Assembly: GCA_030295235.1 (NCBI GenBank)
Contig: AP026127.1
Coordinates: 1,428,501-1,492,500 of the forward strand
DNA length: 64,000 bases
Source of the DNA: Fistulifera solaris
Taxonomy: Eukaryota > Bacillariophyta > Bacillariophyceae > Naviculales > Stauroneidaceae
Direction: 5' to 3'
The notes under the pieces were generated by a model that was given only the letters and a program-made list of their open reading frames with translations, was not told where the DNA came from and did not search any database. A program made the position numbers and the translations under genes. Each line of letters starts with the position of its first letter. Within the stretch, counting starts at the first letter, position 1. Of this stretch, positions 57,082-64,000 are shown one piece after another.

Positions 57082-60000
57082 TTATAGAATGACACAAGCG
57101 CAACCTTGGTTGGCAGCCAATGGCTCGGGCTGCTGGGCTTTTGGTGGATTGCCCACTCGTGTGGTAGTGCTGGAAGCGCTGGTTGCTGCACTGGCTGCAA
57201 CGGGCGGTTTTGCCGTTGCATTTTTTGGAGCTGGTGACGGTTTGGACGCTGGTAAGTTTGGCGCTTTCTTTGCTTCCAGCTTTTTCCGAAGCTTGTCTCC
57301 AGCCGAACTCGCTACAGCCACTGGAGTTAGAGGTGCCTCATGAGCGCTTTCCTTGACAGTATCGATTGTTGTGTTTTTAATTGGATTTGCAGCCAGTTCT
57401 TCCTCGATATGTTGCTGTCTTTCTTTCCTATGTTTCATCTCGTCTTTATGTCGCTTCTCTGCTTCACGGTAAGCAAAGGTTTGGTACGGACTAGCGGTTC
57501 CACAATAAGGACAGTCACAGGCCTGACGAACTTTGGGCATACTGCCGGGTCGGTTCAAGCGTGCCCGTCGCTCCCACACTACTTCGGCAACGTGAGCACT
57601 TATATTCGCCATGGGGAGATGCTGGCGATGCTGGCGAGCGGCTTCTTCCTCCAGCTTTGCAGCTTTTTGCTTAGCTTTGTTGACGTCAATCGATGGAGGT
57701 AGAGGCTTCGGAAGTTTGACTTCCTCAATGTTGTTGTAGGCATACATGGGGCGAATGAGCATGCTTTCTCCGCTCTGGTTTTCTTCTCTCAACCCCATTA
57801 CCAGCTCGTCAACCTTTGCTGTTCCAGTACCGACTTTTTGTTGAGCTCCAGCAGTTGGTTCAAGCGGCTCACGTTCCTGTCCACCTCTTTGGCCTCCCAT
57901 TCTTCCTCTTCCTCCACGGATTTGTTAGACACCACGTACTCGCGCATCTTTGTCTCATTTCCACGAGCTGCTGCTTGATGAATGATTGCCATGTGCGTTG
58001 ATCGCCAATCAATCGCCAGAAGTCCTTTGCTTTTCCATTCTTGCTGCGGAGTCTTTTCTTGAGCTACAGCTTCTACAGTGTGTTCGTTGAGCCGGGTAAG
58101 ACGGCCCATATTAGCAGCTTCTATGGCAACGTTCGAGAAAACACTCTTGTACTCTGCTTTCTCTTTTATTTTCGTCATCCTCTTTTCGCCTCCGGCTTCC
58201 AATCTCTTCTCGCGATCCTTTGCTTTCTTCGAAACCATTTCTGCCAACGCAAAAGACGGCTGGGGTGTGTTTTGGCGTGAATCTTCTACTTCAGGTACCA
58301 CTTCTCGCATTTGCAATTCACCTCCAGTTGCCTCGAGGCGCTCCTGACGTTCAGTCGCGGCGCCTGAGATTGCAGCCAGTAAGTTCGGGCGCATTGGCAT
58401 AGCGCTGACTTTAGGCGATGATTCCGTTTCCGTAGATGGGCGAGCCGAAAGTATTCCATCAGTGGTGATTGCTGTTTCGTCCTCTGCTACGCGATTGTCT
58501 CTAGCCCTGGCTGCCCCAGCGATTCCGGACAAGAAAGCCGGACATGCTGATCTTACACTGTTCGAGATCGTCTCGAGCTCAGTCGTGTCTTCGGCAGTTT
58601 GTGTACGTTCTTCTCGAGCTGCTGCCGCCTCGGCGATTCCAGACGAGAACGCTGGACGAGCCGGTGCTACTTTATTCGACATCGGTTTTGAAACGTTTTC
58701 TATATTTGAGCGCTGCTCTACAGCTGCTGCAGCCCCAGCGATTCCAGCCAAGAAAGCTGGACGAGCCGGTGGTCCGTCATTCGACATTGGCCTCATCATT
58801 GACGTCCAGTCATCTTGATTCTCGTTGACTGCATCGGATAGTATGTCTTTGGGCACCTCTAGAGATGCTCCCGCCTCCACTATTTCAGCCAAAGGAGAAT
58901 TGACATGAGCTTTGTTGGATGTTGCATTGCCTATTTCCGCTTCCATTCTCGCGATTTCCTCTTCGAGCTTCTGCCGTTCGAGACTTTTCTTACTCACAAC
59001 TTTACGTTGTTTGCCCTTCTTCGAAGTTTTAGAAGACAGAGATGATTTCGAAGTTACCGATGCACCGCTTGACGCTGCAGCACGCCTCTTTCGAAGCTCA
59101 AGTTCCATTTCTCTGATTTCTGCTTGTAATCGTTCTTGTTCGAGCTTTTTCGTGGTTTCGGCCAGAGCGCGTGATGCTTCATCCTCGACATCCTCGAAAA
59201 ATGCACCAGGACGAGGCTGATTCAAATCAATATCCCCATTTTCATCGACTGAGTTTGGATGGTTGAAAAGCTCTTCATCGCGTTTCTGTCTAGCTTGTTC
59301 AACTGCGATTTCCGCTTCCCTAGCTTCATCCTCCAACCTTTGGCGCTCCAAAGCCTCATTCTTCTTTCTCAGTGTTTCTGCAGCAGCAGCTTCAACTCGT
59401 CGTATCTCTTCCTCAAGCTGCGCACGTTGCAATTCTGCTTTGGATTTCTTCTTCGTCGTGTAATTTGCTGTAGTATCGGGCTCTGCAGTTGCTCTATGGA
59501 CGTTTAATTTCAAATGTCCAGTAGCAGCTTCCCTCACCTTTTCTACTGCGGCGATCGTATGATACGACTCTGCTTCTTCACGATTCGGTGCATGCTGTGC
59601 TTGATGGTCTGCACCATTTTGTAAATAATTGTATTCATCTTCGTCGACCTGCCAAGTACCCTCCTCTTGACGACGTCGCTTTTCCAGTTCTTCTTCAATT
59701 GCCCGTTTCGTCCGCGCGGCCGACTCTTCTAGCGCTCGAATTTCGGCTTCCAGTTGTTGACAATCCAGTCCCTCGTCCTCACTTCGGTGTGTCGTCTCAC
59801 CGTCGTGTCCTCGCTGTTGTTGCAAATTGATAACGTCGCTTCGTTGAGCGTTTACACGATTCTCTGCTATCGGATCATTCTCTGAAAGATGACTGGAGGA
59901 GGAAGTGTCATGTGTCGCAGACGCTCTCAATTCGCTAGCAGCAACGACGGACTGGAGAAAGACCGAACGGCGCACAGGTGATTTATTCTTCCAGTTGGGA

Positions 60001-60427
60001 GAGACAAGGTTCTTCTCTACTGTCTCTGCTTCAGTCTCAGTTTGATACTGATGCGCTTCAGTCACATTCCTTTCCGATTGCTCACTTCTTTCTGATGCGG
60101 CTTGAACTACCGATTTCAGAAAAGAGATCTTCGAACGGGTGATTTCCCAGGCGTACTCAAAGGACTTTTTATCGTCGTTCCCGACTGCACCGATCTCGGT
60201 GATCTCATTTCATTCGAAGCTGAAAACGACTGATCAGACACATTCTTCCAGTTGCTCTTGGGTGCCGTGAGTACGATTAATTCCTCTTCGTCGTCGTCGT
60301 TGTTGTCGACCATTTCTTGAGCAATCTCATTCTCCATTGCCTGAATTTGTTGCTGAAGCCTTTTCCGCTCGACTTCGGCTTCCAGGCGCGCTATTTCAGC
60401 TGCTAAGGAGTCGTTTAAGAGACTCAT
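57082..60427 (-). CDS. Large coiled-coil protein with C-terminal CVIL prenylation box, two frame breaks
   Basis: Start at the ATG at 60427 (MSLLNDSLAAEIARLEAEVE). About 1,115 residues once two one-base breaks are closed, at about 60116-60122 and 57794-57802. Residues 1-450 are heptad-rich coiled coil (EEEIRRVEAAAAETLRKKNE). Next come about five units of ~45 residues with PARPAFLAGIAGAAAAxEQR or RPNLLAAISGAATERQER, faintly like WH2 motifs. A cysteine pair block (CDCPYCGTASPYQTF) and an A/P/K-rich stretch precede the end GCACVIL. CVIL is a CaaX box of the geranylgeranyl type, with a further Cys upstream. Likely a membrane-tethered cytoskeletal protein, by inference. Confidence 0.65.
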
Positions 60428-60471
60428 TTTCGAATAAAACAATCAATGAGCTACTCAGGTTTTATTGATGC

Positions 60472-60678
60472 TCACAAATAATGATGAAGAAGTCTTTCAA
60501 GTGTTGGATGAGTATTTTTAGCCGGCACGACGTTACGCGTCTTTCGAAAAGACCCAAGAGTTTTTCGTTGATGTCTTGTTTTGCTAAATGACTTTCCAAC
60601 CGGTACTAGATTCAAAGTCATTGCAGTCTTCAACGGAAAACTGGGGCCGATTGCTACTGATAAATTCGTCCGCGCCAT
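60472..60678 (-). CDS. Small basic protein, unknown
   Basis: 68 residues (MARTNLSVAIGPSFPL and on), with a K/R-rich middle and an AATAAA-type poly(A) signal just after the stop. It lies in the 5' flank of the coiled-coil gene in another frame. No family recognised; coding is uncertain. Confidence 0.3.
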   Translation of the reverse strand: MARTNLSVAIGPSFPLKTAMTLNLVPVGKSFSKTRHQRKTLGSFRKTRNVVPAKNTHPTLERLLHHYL

Positions 60679-60952
60679 GACTTGAACAACTTTCGAACCC
60701 TAAGTAAACGTGCCTGTATCGATCTTAGTGTAGAAGCAACGCATAATGGAAACCGCGAAAGGCCTCTACGAAAAATTTGACCAGCATCATTGACGAACAT
60801 GAAACATCATCATAACGAAGAATCATGAATCCTGGTGGTTGCGAGCTATGACTATCGATAGCTAACTACAAAGTAAAAACTATCTTTGAAGATGCATAAC
60901 CTTTATTAAGCTTTCCATAAAAAATAAAAAAGTTTGAAATTGTGATGCACAT

Positions 60953-61957
60953 TCAATATTGTTTCCTCGACGTCTTGCTCTTCTTTTTCTCCTTCCGTTT
61001 CTTTCGTGAGGGTGATCGATCACGTAAATTTCGATACCGTTTGTGTCGGCGTCTTCGTTCTTCGTCTGATGAAGTTGATGAGTAGGAGTCATCGCTTGAA
61101 CTTGAACTGGAGTTATCCTTTCGACGCTTTGCTCGTTTCATTGTTTTCTTTTGTGCTACAGAAGGATACTCTTTCACCTCTTTCGCCAAACCCAAACTAC
61201 TCGTTGTCGTTGTTGCGAAAGGATCCCAACCTGTTTTACTGCACTCCCTATCGCCTCGACTGTGTCCCCAAATCCCACAAGCTAAGCACCGCACGTTGCG
61301 AATCTGTGTCCCCAAAGGTTGAAATGTAACACCGACATCGGTGGCAGAGACACCTTTAGCTCGAGGTGCGTTCGCTAAAGCAGGAAATCGTTGTATTTGC
61401 TCATCAAAAGTAAGATTTTGATGCTTTTTCCGTCCCACCGATTGTTCGAGAGCACTTAGGACCGGCTTGGGTGCATCCGATCGATCCATGTTGCTGCCCT
61501 GTAACACCGTCCCGAATGTAGTTGCGGTAGAAGCTGTCAAAGAGTTGGCGTCTACTTCATCGGTTTTTTGAGTTGATTCGGTAGTCTGGCCTGCTAATAG
61601 TCGTCGAAAAGCAGCGGCAGCGTCGTCATCCCCGGGCTGTCGTTCAAATAACGAATTGTCGACTTGTTGTGTTGATTGTGTATCCGCGGGCACCTTTGCG
61701 TTAAGGTTCGCCTCTTTACTATCTGTTTGTATTAGCCCAGGAGGAGGCTTGTAGAGAAATTGCAGTTTCGTATCGCCTCTGGCTATTGCTAGTTCTTCAT
61801 CTTCGCGCTCTCTTCGAAGTTGCGCTTCACGTTCGCGTATTCGCGTCTGTTCTTGATGTTTCTCTTGTTCTCTTTCCCATACACGCTTTTGGTTGCTGCG
61901 ATTTTGCGGATGAAACGATTTTTTCGACAGAAATTTGAGTCCTTGCACCATGGTCAT
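60953..61957 (-). CDS. CIR1-like protein (Cir_N domain, zinc knuckle, RS-like tail)
   Basis: 334 residues from the ATG at 61957 (or 61951). The Cir_N block stands at the start: LKFLSKKSFHPQNRSNQKRV, a charged helix, then LQFLYKPPPG. This matches CBF1-interacting corepressor proteins (KKDFHP...W...MYEPPPG). A CCHC zinc knuckle follows (CLACGIWGHSRGDREC), then GWDPFA. The C terminus is a serine run followed by arginine/serine-rich sequence typical of splicing factors. By family it acts in the nucleus, in splicing or transcriptional repression. Confidence 0.8.
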   Translation of the reverse strand: MTMVQGLKFLSKKSFHPQNRSNQKRVWEREQEKHQEQTRIREREAQLRREREDEELAIARGDTKLQFLYKPPPGLIQTDSKEANLNAKVPADTQSTQQVDNSLFERQPGDDDAAAAFRRLLAGQTTESTQKTDEVDANSLTASTATTFGTVLQGSNMDRSDAPKPVLSALEQSVGRKKHQNLTFDEQIQRFPALANAPRAKGVSATDVGVTFQPLGTQIRNVRCLACGIWGHSRGDRECSKTGWDPFATTTTSSLGLAKEVKEYPSVAQKKTMKRAKRRKDNSSSSSSDDSYSSTSSDEERRRRHKRYRNLRDRSPSRKKRKEKKKSKTSRKQY

Positions 61958-62143
61958 GTAAATATGGTTGTTTATTTCATGAGACGAGCGTTGCAACAAG
62001 CAATGAACGCGCCTCTCACCCTTTGCTGCTGTGCTCTTCGTGATTGAACTAATTCATGCAGTCGTGTAAAAAGTAATCTACAGTTCGCACCATAGTAATT
62101 ATAGGGACGACAACAAACAAGTCGGTGAACGTTTTAAAACCAT

Positions 62144-64000
62144 TTATTTCGTTTCTTTTTCCTTATCTTCCGCGAGCCATTGCTTGATAGTCGTCTGAAT
62201 GGCCACTGTGTCCTTGTGACCAGATGCGTACAAAGCCTTGTACATGCGATGAGCTTCCTTCAAATGCGAAATCGCTGTCTCTTGATTCTCAGCTCCCTCG
62301 CGTTTGCGAAACATAGTCGCACACTTAATATGCGCCTTCGCCTTTTCAATATGTGATGCTATGGGACTGTCATCGTCGACTTGGTCAATCAAATACAAAT
62401 ACGCTTCCAATGCACCTTCCTGATCACCCAACTTGATTTTAAGCGACCCGATACGCCCAAGAGCAGCAATCACGTGTTTGTGCGATGAGTGTTTTGCGGC
62501 CGTCAAAACGGATCCATTGATCTCTCGGATCTTTTCCATGGCTTCGTCGTATTCGGCCAGACCTTTCACGCCTTCTTCGTAAGATTGCAAGGCACGTTGT
62601 AGATCGTTCTTTTGGAATAAATGGAAGCGATGTTTAGGGTGATCAAGGTCATGTCGTAGCTACACTTTGCTTCAAACTCTGGATCAATAATAAGCGACGG
62701 TGGAGACTTGAGATACGTGTCCCTGGCAACTTCATACTGCCGCAAAGCGTCGTTCATCCGACCGTGTTTCGCCAAAAGAATCGCGTAACTGTTGATTGTT
62801 TTTGCCACTGGTACAGAATTCTCCCCGTACACACTTCGCTTCATTGCAATCACTTCTTCAAACATAGCTTCCGCCTTTCTAACGTCCCCAATATCCACGA
62901 GCAACGAAGCCAGAGACTGAGCATTGGCGATAGAATCATAATGAAGTGTAGCATTGCAAGTTTCGTAAATTCGAGCGGCTTCGGCAAATTTCAGCAACGC
63001 TACACGGGTTTCACCCAGCTTCACTAAAGCCTTCGCTACCGAATGAAGAGCATGTGCTACATACACATGATATGGTCCCAGGAGACCACGGAAAATGCTG
63101 ACACCCTCCTCCAGACGAAGCATGGCGTCTCGCGGCTGTCGGCATCGAAGCAGAGTCTCGCCGACTGTGACGAGACACGTAGCCATTCCAAGGGAATCAG
63201 ACGATCCCATGCTGTTGGTTGCCTTGTGGACTTCCTCTATAATCATACGGCCCGCCTCGCAGACAATTGTATCTGATTCGAACGGAGAGGTGGAGGCAGT
63301 AGCTGCGCCGTCGCTTGGTTTTGATTCCTTACCCGGAGATCGCGGCGGTGACAGAGGCACTTTGGGAAGCTTGCCAGGGGACCGAGGTGGAGAAAGGGGC
63401 ACTTTCGATAGCTTGCCCGGAGAGGGAAGAGCGTCGTCGTCTTTGGCCCATAACAATCTTTTTATTTTTTGCCGCCTTGGCAGAAAAGTTACGCCCGTCC
63501 AAAATATCGGCGACTTGCCTTCCTGTCGACTCCATGATTCCAAGTCCGAACACCCTACGCCGGACAAAGTCTGGATTGGTCAGTAATTCGGCAGCCGTTG
63601 TATGAGCATTGGCAAACATGAGGTGTTCCGGGAGGAATGACGTCGTATACTCTTCGAATTTATCGCCTCCTTCGATTAACTGCATCGAAAGCTGGTTGGC
63701 TTGAAGTACCTCCTTCAAATTTCTTTTCATTAGCGACCTTCCATCACCACCACCGAGCAAGGTTATTGCAACAAGTTCGTGAGTGAATTCATCCGTAAGA
63801 TGCGTAGTGTCTTGCTCTTTATCGCGGGAGGGTGTATTGAAGATAAATCGGAGTGGAAGTTCTATTGGTGTCATGTTCTCTTTCGCAATCATCTTCTCCT
63901 CGGCGACAGCTTCCGCAAAGTACGTGTACGTATCGGCTTCCGGAGTGAAACAAGGCATCTCTCGTTCAGCCATTTGCTCGGCAACAGTTTTCAGCGAGTC
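62144..64000 (-). CDS. TPR-repeat protein (kinesin-light-chain-like), 5' edge open, two frame breaks
   Basis: The frame is open to the right edge, so the start may lie outside; the first ATG is at 63973 (MAEREMPCFTPEADTY). About 600 residues. The frame breaks in an A-run (T on the plus strand) at 63458-63470 and in A4 at about 62607-62613; one base restores each (NFSAKAAKNK + LLWAKDDD; YSK + NDLQRALQSYEEG). After a P/S/K linker with repeated SPGKLxKVPLSPPR come TPR pairs: VTVGETLLRCRQPRDAMLRL, HALHSVAKALVKLGETRVAL, LASLLVDIGDVRKAEAMFEE, INSYAILLAKHGRMNDALRQ and IGSLKIKLGDQEGALEAYLY. It is a scaffold; partners are unknown. Confidence 0.65.

Overview
The window reads as nuclear DNA of a diatom, probably a pennate one. 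The evidence is a type III glutamine synthetase end, short GT-AG introns (65 to 114 bp), cytoplasmic dynein, GDP-mannose dehydratase, a plastid-type signal peptide ending in an AF-type cleavage motif, and three members of a diatom-type protein family built around a GDNPSCSSGPP-like motif. Genes are eukaryotic and monocistronic. The assignment rests on family recognition, not on a search.

Layout. 0-8 kb: end of glutamine synthetase III, an rRNA 2'-O-methyltransferase, a secreted histidine phosphatase, an unknown broken gene, SNF5, and a membrane SGNH-like hydrolase. 8.8-11.2 kb: two degenerate members of the GDNPS family. 11.8-14.7 kb: two GOST/Lung-7TM paralogs arranged tail to tail. 15.7-16.4 kb: a DsbA/FrnE-type oxidoreductase whose first active-site cysteine codon is TGA, so a likely selenoprotein. 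17.3-20.3 kb: a peptide:N-glycanase fused to ILEI-like, thioredoxin-like and PUB-like parts. 20.4-21.4 kb: a METTL-type methyltransferase. 22.5-35.3 kb: four decaying tandem copies (A-D) of a large LRR-like family, all on the minus strand. 35.5-36.2 kb: a TIR element. 36.4-37.7 kb: a plastid-targeted unknown. 40.7-45.1 kb: dynein intermediate chain and mitochondrial SCOT. 45.3-64 kb: low-complexity proteins, GDP-mannose 4,6-dehydratase, TRAPPC2L, a prenylated coiled-coil protein, a CIR1-like protein and a TPR protein.

Two signals run across the window. First, tandem repeats built on palindromes with a CAGAAAATCTG-like core, plus an associated ~221-bp module (called D220 here), occur at five main loci. 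Each lies about 90-240 bp upstream of a start codon. D220 has the same orientation as the downstream gene in the three well preserved cases. Second, about 20 open reading frames are broken by single-base shifts, many at homopolymers, including otherwise well conserved genes. This looks like uncorrected long-read indel error more than biology, and it matters for every gene model given here.
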